Shown here piece by piece: positions 38,990 through 47,537 of a stretch of 64,000 nucleotides of DNA. The translations under genes and the position numbers were made by a program. Within the stretch, counting starts at the first letter, position 1, and each line of letters starts with the position of its first letter. Below the pieces are notes generated by a model. It saw only the letters and a program-made list of their open reading frames with translations. It was not told the origin of the DNA and did no database searches. Origin of the DNA: Methanomassiliicoccales archaeon RumEn M2 (lineage in GTDB: Archaea; Thermoplasmatota; Thermoplasmata; Methanomassiliicoccales; Methanomethylophilaceae); assembly GCA_001421175.1 (NCBI GenBank), contig LJKL01000012.1, positions 1 to 64,000 on the forward strand. The letters run 5' to 3'.

Positions 38990-39574
38990 GTGGCTTACGT
39001 GAATTACCTGGATATTCTTGCGATCGGAAATCTTTTGAGGGGGGAGGACGGTTCGGTGATCGAAGCGAACTCGACATCCACTCTGATAAGGTCGGACGGA
39101 CGTCTGATCGTCGTGGACCCCGGGAGCAGGATGATGAGGCCGGCGGTAAAGCTGTCCTTCAGGCAGATCGGCGTATTCATGAAGGATGTCGACACGGTGG
39201 TTCTGACGCATCTCCACTATGATCACATGGAGAACCTGGACCTATTCCCGGATGCCGAGGTGCTGATCCATTCGGGTGGGGAAGGCGGTCCGGATCACAC
39301 GGTGGTGGAAGGAGACCTGAAGATCGCCGAGGGGGTGGAACTGGTACATACCCCGGGGCACACGTGGGATTCCATGAGCGTCTTCGTCAAAGGCGATCTG
39401 AAGTATGCCATAGCAGGAGACGCCATACCTCTGGAGGATAATCTCAGGAGAATGGTCCCTCCCCGGTTCAATGTAGATAAGGACGCGGCTATGAAAAGCA
39501 TTAAGACCATAGCCAACTTCGCAGACGTGATCGTGCCCGGTCACGGTGCGCCGTTCAGAATAAGGAAGAGATGA
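38990..39574 (+). CDS. Metallo-beta-lactamase-fold hydrolase
   Basis: This 194-residue protein has the zinc-binding signature LTHLHYDHMENL (H-x-H-x-D-H), a later VHTPGHTWDSMSV, the AIAGDAIP strand and the final VPGHG histidine. It resembles the small MBLAC1-like group within the superfamily, whose substrates vary from RNA to thioesters. The GTG start at 38990 fits the leaderless promoter. The gene overlaps the following zinc-finger gene (ATGA), which suggests a common unit. The substrate is not predictable from the sequence. Confidence 0.85.
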   Translation: MAYVNYLDILAIGNLLRGEDGSVIEANSTSTLIRSDGRLIVVDPGSRMMRPAVKLSFRQIGVFMKDVDTVVLTHLHYDHMENLDLFPDAEVLIHSGGEGGPDHTVVEGDLKIAEGVELVHTPGHTWDSMSVFVKGDLKYAIAGDAIPLEDNLRRMVPPRFNVDKDAAMKSIKTIANFADVIVPGHGAPFRIRKR

Positions 39575-40206
39575 TCATGGAAAGAGAGGTCCCGGAAGCC
39601 GTTTACATAGAATGCACGAAATGCCGTGAGCAGACGGCCCATGAGGTGCTGAAAGGCAAGATGGGAAAGGCATCCCTGGAGGGCACGCTGAAATGCATGG
39701 AGTGCGGGAAGACCTTCACGACCACGATCCCCATGCCCCGTCAGATCCCCACAAGGGTCATAGTCAGTGACGGCCCCGTGTCCTATCAGTCATCCACGAT
39801 CCTTGAGGAGGACGAGCTGCTGATGGAGGGGGACGAGTTCTATCTGGAGAGCGGCCTCAGAGTGAGGATAGCTTCCATAGAGAATAACGATGACAAGCGC
39901 GTCAAGAAGGCCAGTGCCCCCAAGGTCAAGACCATATGGGCTCAGAAATTCGACATCCTCAATGTGAAAGTTACCGTCAACGACGGCACGAAAAGCTATT
40001 CGAGAAGGATCCCGGCCCTCCCGGATGACGAGTACGCCATAGGGCAGCTTCTGTCCATGGAGGACATGGACTGCTTCGTGCATGCGATAAAGACCCGGGA
40101 AAGGCTCATCACCCGCGGAACCGCGGAGGCCAGGAACGTGGTGCGCATATACGGCCGTTACAAGAGGAAATCAATCCCCGTTCTCGATCTCGAGGATGAT
40201 GTCTAG
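39571..40206 (+). CDS. HVO_0476-type archaeal zinc finger protein
   Basis: The 211-residue protein starts with a four-cysteine zinc ribbon (YIECTKCREQTAHEVLKG, then LKCMECGKTF). A conserved beta-rich domain (TRVIVSDGPVSYQSSTI, WAQKFDILNVKVTVNDG) follows and ends in GRYKRKSIPVL. It belongs to the archaeal COG1326 family of unknown function, usually one copy per genome. Coupling to the metallo-hydrolase upstream is by stop-start overlap. The last 36 bases are antisense to the end of the HAD phosphatase gene. Confidence 0.88.
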   Translation: MIMEREVPEAVYIECTKCREQTAHEVLKGKMGKASLEGTLKCMECGKTFTTTIPMPRQIPTRVIVSDGPVSYQSSTILEEDELLMEGDEFYLESGLRVRIASIENNDDKRVKKASAPKVKTIWAQKFDILNVKVTVNDGTKSYSRRIPALPDDEYAIGQLLSMEDMDCFVHAIKTRERLITRGTAEARNVVRIYGRYKRKSIPVLDLEDDV

Positions 40207-40839
40207 GATATCGGACAGGTTAGAGCTTCTGACAACATGGTCCGCGGCAGCCGCCGTGTATTCCTCATCGGCAGGATTGAAGGCTATGGAAAGCCCCGTC
40301 TGTTTGAAGACGGAGATATCGATATAGGAATTCCCTACGGATATCGTCCTCTCCTTGGCGGCGCCGAAGTCTTGCATAAGCTTCACGGCGCTCTTCCCTT
40401 TATCCATGAGGTCCACGTTCCGTATTCCTTCTCCGGTAAGCACACCGTTCTCATCGGCCTCTAGGGCATCGGCCAGCCATCCGTCGAATCCGAATTCCTC
40501 GGCGATCATCCTGGCTGCGTGGCCGATCCCGCCGCTGCATATTACGCTCTTTATCCCGTTATAGGAGAGGGCGGCCACAGTTTCCTGTATGCCGTCCATA
40601 AGGGGCATCCGGGTGAGTATCCGGGCGATGTCGACATCTTTTATGCCTGGGCACACCTCAAGCCATAAACCTATGTCGCGGCGCATGAACTCTGCCTCGT
40701 CGATCTCCATGTTGACGAATGCCTTGTAGGCTTCGTCATTGTCTACTCCCAGCTCATCGTGCACAAAGCCCCACGAGCTCTTGCACCGGGTGAGGGTCCC
40801 GTCCATATCGAATATGACAAGATCGAACTTGCGGCCCAT
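40171..40839 (-). CDS. HAD-family phosphatase (phosphoserine phosphatase-like)
   Basis: This 222-residue HAD enzyme shows motif I DMDGTLTRCKSSW with the nucleophile Asp, motif II SVICSGGIG, a motif III lysine in DKGKSAVKLM and motif IV VGNSYIDISVF. The helical cap after motif I and the overall size resemble SerB and its relatives. Motif IV lacks the standard GDxxxD aspartate (GNSYID), so metal binding may differ. Serine synthesis is possible but not established. The start is ATG 40839. Its end overlaps the zinc finger gene on the other strand by 36 bases. Confidence 0.82.
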   Translation of the reverse strand: MGRKFDLVIFDMDGTLTRCKSSWGFVHDELGVDNDEAYKAFVNMEIDEAEFMRRDIGLWLEVCPGIKDVDIARILTRMPLMDGIQETVAALSYNGIKSVICSGGIGHAARMIAEEFGFDGWLADALEADENGVLTGEGIRNVDLMDKGKSAVKLMQDFGAAKERTISVGNSYIDISVFKQTGLSIAFNPADEEYTAAAADHVVRSSNLSDILDIILEIENGD

Positions 40840-40945
40840 GGGGTCTGATGCCCCTCCCCTCTAAAACTGTATCTGAATGGGCCGTCCCGAAGGCCCGGGG
40901 ATCGTAAGCAGGGTCGGTCCGTATCGTCCAGTGCGATTTGAAAGT

Positions 40946-40954
40946 GATATTATA
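40946..40954 (+). promoter_or_regulatory. TATA box of the TraB-family gene
   Basis: GATATTATA is about 25 bases upstream of GTG 40976. The longer in-frame extensions at 40877 and 40931 would begin before or within the promoter, so the leaderless GTG start is favoured. Confidence 0.45.
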
Positions 40955-40975
40955 GCACGTGCCGATATCAACGCC

Positions 40976-41700
40976 GTGATAACCATCATCGGCGTCGGCC
41001 ACGTGTTCAACATCGCTGAACCGGTGGCGTTCATAATCAAACAGCTCTGGCCGGATGCCGTGCTGGTGGAGCTGGACGAGGTCAGGTACAAGATAATGAC
41101 CGGAGAGTACAAGGCTGCGGAGCCCTCAGAGGAACAGAAGAAACAGATCTCGAAGCTCTACCGGCATACCGCCGAGTATCAGGACGGCCTGTCCAGAGAG
41201 TACGGCTCCCAGACCGGCGCCGAGATGCTGATAGCCGTAAGCTCCGGCAAAGCCCTCGGAGCAGAGATCGGATTCATAGACAAGGCCGCCATAAACGTCC
41301 TGGATGAGGTATGGGCAGAGATGCCGTTCTGGGAAAGGCGCAGGTATTCCTGGTCCATGTTCGTTGACAGGCACAGGGGGAAGAGGAAGGCGGAGAAGAC
41401 CGCTGCGGAGTTCGCACGGGACAGCGACGCATGATAGAGGACATGCGGAAAAAGTTCCCGACCCTGGTAAGGAAGCTCATCGACGAGAGGAATGAGCACA
41501 TGGCGGGCAGGATCGCAGAATACTCTTCCAGGAAGAACAATGTGGTGGTGGTTGTGGGAGACGCCCACGTTGAAGGATTGATAAGGCTTCTCGGAGATCG
41601 AGAGGTAAGGAAAATAAGGCTTGAGACCATACTCGACAGGTCTAAGATGAACGCATTGAGATCAGATCTTTGGAACAGGAGGCCTGAGGATGAAGGTTAA
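40976..41700 (+). CDS. TraB/PrgY-family protein, frameshifted
   Basis: Two adjacent frames make one 241-residue TraB-family protein if one base is restored near 41430 (GACGCATG, probably GACGCCATG or GACGCAATG). The N-terminal part has the family start VITIIGVGHVFNIAEPV and VLVELDEVRY. GKALGAEIGFIDKA follows. The second frame continues MIEDMRKKFPTLVRKLIDER and contains VVVVGDAHVEGL. Relatives are TraB/PrgY proteins and human TRABD, proposed metalloproteases (GxxH, ExD, and a later GDAH motif visible here). No C-terminal membrane domain is present. The join could instead be two overlapping genes, but the family is a single chain. Confidence 0.75.
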
Positions 41701-42363
41701 GCTCCTGGCGTACACAAGGGACGCGGACGCTATATGCGCCGCGGCCGGTAAATCGTGCTATTCAGACAGGCCCGCTTCGGAGCTGATCCTCGACGAGAGC
41801 CCCGAGAGGGTCCTTGATCGGATAGTCGGCATGGGCCATCACTCCGTGATAGAGCATGCATCCTTCACGTTCTCAGCGGAGGGGGTATCCCGCTCCCTGA
41901 CGCATCAGCTCGTCAGGCACAGGATAGCGTCCTTCTCGCAACAGAGCCAAAGATACGTATCGTTGGACGAGCCGACGTACGTCATGCCGGAGACGATGCG
42001 TGCCGACCCGGAGGCCGCGAAGCTGTTCGAGGAGACGATGGAAAAGATATGGAAGGTCTATAGGGATCTGGGGGAGAGTTCCCCGCAGAGGATGCCAGAT
42101 ATGTGCTTCCCAACGCCTGCACCACCAATATAACGATAACAATGAATGCGAGGGAGCTGCTGCACTTCTTCTCCCTGAGATGCTGCAACAGGGCCCAGTG
42201 GGAGATACGAGAAATGGCGGACCGTATGCTGGTGCTCTGCAGGGAAGTATCCCCGACGATATTCAGGGACGGCGGCCCGCCCTGCGTGAGGGGGCCATGC
42301 CCCGAAGGGAAGCTGTCCTGTGGCAAACCCCGAAAGAGAACCGTTTCTTCCAGCAAGCCTTAA
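41690..42363 (+). CDS. thyX: Flavin-dependent thymidylate synthase, frameshifted
   Basis: Restoring one C in the run at 42081-42084 gives a 224-residue ThyX with [20 protein letters not shown] across the join. The ThyX signature [14 protein letters not shown] (R-H-R-x2-S... R) is at residues 76-88 and binds FAD and d[17 protein letters not shown] and [13 protein letters not shown] are also family hallmarks. The enzyme makes dTMP using methylene tetrahydrofolate or a methanopterin analogue and reduced FAD. The start overlaps the TraB end by 11 bases. The TAA stop lies inside the TATA box of the next gene. Confidence 0.92.
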
Positions 42364-42367
42364 ATAA
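42359..42367 (+). promoter_or_regulatory. TATA box of rps17e, overlapping the thyX stop
   Basis: CTTAAATAA includes the thyX TAA (42361-42363) and lies about 40 bases before the rps17e ATG. GGTGAGG at 42393-42399 is a good ribosome-binding site. Confidence 0.5.
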
Positions 42368-42403
42368 GGAATCCACTTAATCCCGCATAATCGGTGAGGA
42401 TTA

Positions 42404-42595
42404 ATGGGAAGAATTAGACCCACATACATCAAAAGAGTTTCCCTTGAGCTCTACAGCAAGTATCCGAAGGCGTTCAACGTCGACTTCGAGAACAACAAAG
42501 AGATGGTCTCAAAGCTCAGCGATGTATCCACAACCAAGATGAGGAACCGCATCGCTGGCTACATAACCCGTTACGCGGCCCGCGCTGAGGTCTGA
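42404..42595 (+). CDS. rps17e: Ribosomal protein S17e
   Basis: The 63-residue protein is a typical archaeal S17e: MGRIRPTYIKRVSLELYSKY followed by FENNKEMVSKLSDVSTTKMR and a final RNRIAGYITRY. It binds the small ribosomal subunit. It is preceded by GGTGAGG five bases before the ATG. The tRNA-Arg gene follows 23 bases later on the same strand. Confidence 0.94.
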   Translation: MGRIRPTYIKRVSLELYSKYPKAFNVDFENNKEMVSKLSDVSTTKMRNRIAGYITRYAARAEV

Positions 42596-42618
42596 TCCCC
42601 GGATCCACTCCGGAAAGA

Positions 42619-42692
42619 GCCCGCGTGGGGTAGCCTGGATATCCTGAGAGATTGCGGATCTCTTGACCCGGATTCGAATTCCGGCGCGGGCA
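42619..42692 (+). tRNA. tRNA-Arg (anticodon GCG)
   Basis: Acceptor GCCCGCG/CGCGGGC, a D arm with GGGGTAGCCTGG, an AGAGA/TCTCT anticodon stem around loop TTGCGGA, and a T arm with GGATTCGAATTCC. Anticodon GCG reads Arg CGC (and CGT). It has no intron. Its 3' end lies 19 bases before the converging signal peptidase stop. Confidence 0.92.
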
Positions 42693-42711
42693 CCACCTTC
42701 CACTGCGACAT

Positions 42712-43233
42712 TTAATCCCGGAAAGGGCGGTTTTCCGGTTCCTGTTCGCCCTTTTGATTTTTCCTGTCCTCGGGATGATTATCGCTTTGCCTATGATGCT
42801 CTCTGCTTTAACGCAGGGGCTCCGCCAATGGCGGCTGTCCCGGGATTCTTCTCTGTTGTCGCCCAGGACGAAATATCCTTCATCCGGGACATGGCACTCG
42901 GCAGAGGCCTCTCCGTCATTACTGACGTAGGGCTCCTCCCCGTTTACGCTCACAGTTCCGTCCGGGTATACGCGGACGGTGTCCCCCCCGGATCCCGATG
43001 ACCCTTTTGATCAGAGTATCGTCGACCTCATCTGAACGGAATATGATGACGTCTCCCCGTTTTATGCGGTTCTCGTTGTAAACGCGCATGGCCAGGATCC
43101 TCTGGCCCGGTCTGAGCGCGGGCAACATCGACCGGGAGGATATCCGCACCACGAAGACGAGGAAACTCCTGACCAGCAATGCGACCATCAGAGCGGCAAT
43201 CACAACGGCTACGGCCCAGAGGAGCGATTCCAT
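42712..43233 (-). CDS. Bacterial-type signal peptidase I (Ser-Lys), two frameshifts
   Basis: Removing one C from the seven-C run at 42983-42989 and restoring one C near 42777 gives a 173-residue protein. One N-terminal membrane helix (AVAVVIAALMVALLVRSFLV) precedes the nucleophile Ser in SRSMLPALRPG (S35). The general base Lys is in TLIKRVIGIRGDTV (K76). Box E is GDNREESRDSRHW. This Ser-Lys arrangement is that of bacterial P-type enzymes; most archaeal signal peptidases carry His instead. It cleaves signal peptides at the membrane surface. The corrected tail ends PEDRKNQKGEQEPENRPFRD before the tRNA. Uncorrected, the frame would run antisense through the tRNA. Confidence 0.85.
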
Positions 43234-43286
43234 ATGTTCTGTGACCTCCGTCTTTTGTAAATCACATTCCGGGGGTCCGGGCGGGT

Positions 43287-43868
43287 TCAGTGGTGATGAC
43301 CGTGGCTGTGGGTGTCTTCGTGTCCCTCTGCTGTTTTGAAGAAGATCACATAGGCCTCGATGTATTTCCGCGCGGCATCAATGTCGTTCACGTCGAAATC
43401 CTTCAGGGCCATCGCCCTCTCGAACTTCTTCTCAAGGTCATGCATCACCTCGCGGGAGACCAGGCCCCTGAGCGGTGACAGATCACCGATCTCCAGGCTC
43501 CTGTCGGCCGCGGCGACTCTCTCATCCACAGGCGTGCCGCGGGGCTTGACCCCGGTGAACGGAACGCCCTCCCCTGCGCGGTGCACTCTTACGAGCGTCT
43601 CGATGAAGTATCTGTCGGCCAGCTCCTTCGCCTCGGCTCCCAGCTTGCGGACCTTGAGGCTCAGGGCGAATGCCTCCCTGACTTCAGCCTCCATCTCAGG
43701 GAAGACCCATTTGATCGCATGATTCACGTTGCCGGTCTCCAGGGCCCTCATGCCGTCTTTGACAGTAGGGCCGTCCATTGTATCGCAGTGCGCATCGGCT
43801 CTTCTGGGCGTCAAAAGGAGTATGACTGCCGCCAGGCCGAGCGCCGATATGATGAATATAAGTTCCAT
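43287..43868 (-). CDS. DUF6448 family protein with membrane anchor and His-rich tail
   Basis: This 193-residue protein starts at ATG 43868 with a hydrophobic signal (MELIFIISALGLAAVILLL) followed by a basic RRADAHCDTMDGPTVKDGM. The conserved AHCDTMDGP and NVNHAIKWVFPEMEAEVREA segments define DUF6448. The C terminus is histidine-rich (EGHEDTHSHGHHH), suggesting metal binding outside the membrane. The upstream open frame to 44027 is unlike the family. It is a lone gene between signal peptidase and the rescue factor. Family function is unknown; a copper, nickel or zinc role is only inferred. Confidence 0.8.
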   Translation of the reverse strand: MELIFIISALGLAAVILLLTPRRADAHCDTMDGPTVKDGMRALETGNVNHAIKWVFPEMEAEVREAFALSLKVRKLGAEAKELADRYFIETLVRVHRAGEGVPFTGVKPRGTPVDERVAAADRSLEIGDLSPLRGLVSREVMHDLEKKFERAMALKDFDVNDIDAARKYIEAYVIFFKTAEGHEDTHSHGHHH

Positions 43869-44023
43869 GTCTGTTCCTCCGTCATCGGTACCGATGCCGC
43901 AGGACAGCCGACTGTCCGCGGCTCTTCCGGTATGCGGAATATAATAGCTTGCGGGCAATATAAGTAAACGATTGTTTCTTGATCCGCGCAGAGCGGACCG
44001 CCGGTGCTCTCCCCAGAGGATCC

Positions 44024-45970
44024 TCACTCGCCGGCCTTTTCCTCAGGCTCCTCGTGCCAGACCTTAGAAACTATCTGGGAGTCGCCCGGGGGTATTATGC
44101 GGGAGACCTCCTCCTCCGGAACGGAGAGCTCCTTCGCCATCTGAGCGGCTGTCCTTCCCGCCTTCCCGCGGCCCGGTTCGATGATGAAGTACTTGGAGGA
44201 CCGGTCCTTGATGCACTCCAGGGGAGCGCACATGACCTTCCGCTCGTTCATGTACATGATCTCCCCCACGGCCATCTTCAGCGGGATATGGTACTCGTAG
44301 TTCCTCTTCCCGCGGACAATGAACGCGCCCCTGGGAACGAACTCTCCCGCTTCAGGGTCTTGCTCACCTGATCGGGGAAGACCCAGAAAGCGCTGCCCTC
44401 TCCCACGGCAGAGACCCATCCTTTGGATTGCGTTATGGCGAAGACGCACGCCTGCCTGAGCTCCGCATCCGATGCGCTCCTCCCCTCCTTGAGTATGACG
44501 GACGGCGCACCGTGAACATCCGCATGGGCATAGACATCGTTGTCCTTCAGGTGCTTCTTCACTATGCCGTCGTTGGTGTGGGCGTCCCTGCCTGCGATGA
44601 CAAGCTTCCCCTCCGTTGTGATGAACCACTTATATCTCTCGAACCAGAATTGTTTGGTGGGCTGGGCTCTGGAGGCCATCTTGCGCTTCTCCTTGATCAG
44701 GCCCTTCTCCTTTTTCTCAAGGGCGTCCAAGGTCTCCCTGAGAGCGTCATCGGCCCTTTTCGCCTTGTCGCTTAGATCCTTGCTCCTTTGATATATATCG
44801 GAGGCATTGGCATCTATGTTCTTGGTGTAGTTCAGCGTGACGGAATGACCGTTGACCGCCGCGGTGACGAGATTCTTCGACGGGTCTATGCTTATGACGT
44901 AAGGGATCTTCATGGCGCCCGCTTTCAGCTTCTCCCAGCCGATGAGCGCCGATTGCTCTTCCAGGACCCTCAGCAGCTCGTCCACCTTCCCGTACTCGGT
45001 ATAGACGGCCTCGGCCCTTCTCTTGAGCTCCTCCGCCTCAGCCCTGTACCCTTCTATGGTCTCCCGCTGCCTCTCCCCCCCTTCTGCGTATCCTCTCGAT
45101 CTCCGGGTCGACGTAGGTCTCGACCTCGCTCTCAGCCAGGGATTCCATGTACCCGTCCATGGCCTGGGACAGGGTATCGAATCTCTTGGATTCCAGATGA
45201 TCGTATATCGTCAGCGGGACAGGCGAGAAATCCACTGCCACCCCGTCCTCGTAATAGACCGCGGGCTCCGGCGATTCGGCGACGGCCGCCACCAGGTCCC
45301 GCATGCTGCCGTAAGCTCTGAGAAGCCAGTCCTCAGTCATGCTCTCGGAGGGAGTATCCTTGGGGATGCCTATTCTGGCACATACCTCCTCGGCATACTG
45401 TCCGCCCAGATTCGCCCCTGTCGCCAGAGTCCTGACGAGATCGGAGCTGGATCTGGAGAACATCTCTGCGAACTCCTCGTAAGAGGATGATGCGGGATCG
45501 AACCGCGTCTTCGGCATAACGTACTCTTCCCCGGGCCTGACGCTCCGGTCCCTCATCGTCTTGTGGACGAGGCAGTTCATTATCTTCCCGTCAAGTACAA
45601 GCAGGATATTCCCGCCGCCGAACATCTCGAATATGAGCTTGTAGTCGGCATCGGCTTTCATGATGTCCATTATTATGACCCTGTCGAAGCCCGCCTGTAT
45701 GGTCTTTCCTATCAGGGCGTTATTGATGTATTTGCGGAGGTACGTCGCAAAGCTCAGGGGATTTATGGGCGTCTCCGGTTTGTTGGCCGGCATGTAGACC
45801 CACTTCTTGTCTTTGAAGAAAAGCTCCTTCTTCCCTTCCCCTGATACGTTTATCCTGAAGAGAACATTGCCCGACCCCCACTGGAATATCTTGTCCATAT
45901 GGGCGCCTTCCAGTGCCGACATCTCGGCCACAAGGGCGCGGACATCAAAAGAGCTCATCTCCTTCTTCAT
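44024..45970 (-). CDS. Rqc2/NEMF-type ribosome quality-control factor (NFACT), two frameshifts
   Basis: Removing one C from the seven-C run at 45075-45081 and restoring one base near 44350 gives a 648-residue protein. The N-terminal NFACT-N domain (DVRALVAEMSALEGAHMDKI, ADYKLIFEMFGGGNILLV) leads to HhH and coiled-coil parts. The NFACT-R/DUF814 domain follows (WFERYKWFITTEGKLVIAGR, HADVHGAPSVILKEG), and a C-terminal domain reads LKAGEFVPRGAFIVRGKRNY. In bacteria and eukaryotes such proteins bind stalled 50S subunits and add C-terminal tails to the nascent chain. The archaeal member probably does similarly, by inference. The start is ATG 45970. Confidence 0.9.
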
Positions 45971-46062
45971 ACGCGCGTCTATAGTGGGTCACCGAAATAA
46001 ACTTATCCAGGCCCCCGGCGGAAGAAACCTTTATCAATAAGCGCCTTGTTAGACCGCCAGAG

Positions 46063-46134
46063 GCCGCTGTGGCTAAGGGGTATAGCGACGCCTTGGTAAG
46101 GCGTAGGTCGAGGGTTCAATTCCCTCCAGCGGCT
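46063..46134 (+). tRNA. tRNA-Thr (anticodon GGT)
   Basis: Acceptor GCCGCTG/CAGCGGC, a D arm with GGCTAAGGGGTATAGC, an ACGCC/GGCGT anticodon stem around loop TTGGTAA, and a T arm with GAGGGTTCAATTCCCTC. The anticodon GGT reads Thr. AT-rich TTTATCAATAA about 30 bases upstream is the likely TATA element. Confidence 0.95.
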
Positions 46135-46272
46135 CCACTTTTACTACCGCATTATGCGGCGGTCCGGTCTTCGCGGTGAAGGCCGCTCACCTATGCCGTG
46201 ATGTTCGGGACAGCGGTTAACGCATATCCGGTATGAGGGATCGGAAAGGGTTTAGATACGGACTCAGGAGAT
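46135..46272. other. Intergenic region without a visible gene
   Basis: This 138-base spacer between tRNA-Thr and the DUF1015 gene tail holds no clear reading frame or TATA element. It contains the small inverted repeat CCGCATTATGCGG (46147-46159) just after the tRNA, which may act as a processing or termination hairpin. Confidence 0.35.
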
Positions 46273-47453
46273 TCAGCACATCCTGTAGAATACCCAGCCC
46301 GACCAGATCTTCGGGAAGAAGAAAGTCGTCTTCTTCGGCATCCTCTTCCCTGCCAGGGACAGGTCCCAGATGGTCTGTAGTCTCGGATCGTTGAAAAGCA
46401 GGACAGCGTCGTATTTCCCGTCCTTTACTTTACTGACCGCGGAATCGAACTCTGCGTCATACGAGATATCGGCTTTGCCCTCATCGCTTTTGTAGACGCC
46501 CCTCATAACGAGCTCCTGGGCCACGTACGTGTCGAGGCTCCAAAGCCCCTCGCCCCTGTGATCCGCCAGGAAGCATTTCCCAGATCTGAACAGTATCCCG
46601 AGGTGTGGTCCTTCAGCCGGGCCCTCAGGCTCTGCACGCCGTCGACATCGGTAAGAGCCATCTTCCCGGATATTCCCTTGATGGCGTTCTTCTCGGATAT
46701 GTCGTTCCCGCGTATCAGCCTGTGAGTGGGCCATATGACCAGCCCGTCATCATCGCCGGCCACCAGGGTGGCCAGTACGAAGCCCTTCCTTTCATCGTCA
46801 GGATTCTCCCTTGAGTAGTTCAGAGCCGTCTCGTAACGGTGGTGGCCATCTGCGATGAGCATCTTCTGGCACTCCATCTCGTCGGATATGTCGGCCATTA
46901 TCATGGGGTCGGATATGCGGTAGTACTCGTGAAGGACCCCGGAACCATCCTCGTAAGAATAGATCAGAACGGCGTTCTCCGCGATTCTGCCGTTAAGCTC
47001 GGGGGACAGCCCCCCGTATATGCCGAATATGGACTCAAGGTGGGTCTCCATATCCCTGAGCAGATTCAGGCGGTCGTCCTTGACCTTGGAGAATGTTTCC
47101 TCATGGGGTATAATATTCCCTTCAGAATAATCTTCGGTTTTCAATATCCCGACTATTCCTGTGCGGACCCTTATATTCCCGTCATCACGGAATGTCTGCC
47201 TGTAGAAGTAGAAGGAATCGGGATCCTGTGCAAGAGACCCGTCATCTATCCAGGAATCCAGTTCCCTTCTCGATCTCCCGTAGCGGCCGTTCTCCGGCAT
47301 GAGTGTCAGACGGGTCACGTTGCGCGGGAGGCTTTGGAGCTTCTCGAGGTAGTCTCCGTCTATGACATCATAAGGAGGGGATATCCTGTCATCGATCTTC
47401 TCGTCCTTCTTCAAAGCAGGCCTGTACCCTGGGAACGGGAGGAAAATAACCAT
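46273..47453 (-). CDS. DUF1015 family protein, frameshifted
   Basis: Restoring one base near 46602 (minus strand CACACCTCGGG read as CACACCCTCGGG) produces a 393-residue DUF1015 protein. The conserved opening MVIFLPFPGYRPALKKDEKI is followed by RISPPYDVI, then RLTLMPENGRYGRSR, LIADGHHRYETALNY and VLATLVAGDDDGLVIWPTHR. The C-terminal part reads LGILFRSGKCFLADHRGEG after the join and ends PKIWSGWVFYRM. The GHHRYETA element looks like an active-site loop. The biochemical function is not established for this family. The start is ATG 47453; the gene is single. Confidence 0.85.
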
Positions 47454-47537
47454 GCTCCGGGCTAGGTTTCGGCCTTATATTACTCTATCGAGCTTCGGCG
47501 CACCCGCATTCATCGCTCTCAACTGCGAAGCGAAAAC

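Noticed and set aside
41431..41700. Separate short gene with ATGA overlap after the TraB-like gene
   Set aside because: The two parts join into one family-length protein with the expected GDAH motif. One missing base explains the break. The two-gene reading remains possible but is weaker.
42516..42711. Signal peptidase tail reading antisense through tRNA-Arg and into rps17e
   Set aside because: The tail has no family match. Restoring one C near 42777 stops the frame at 42712, before the tRNA.
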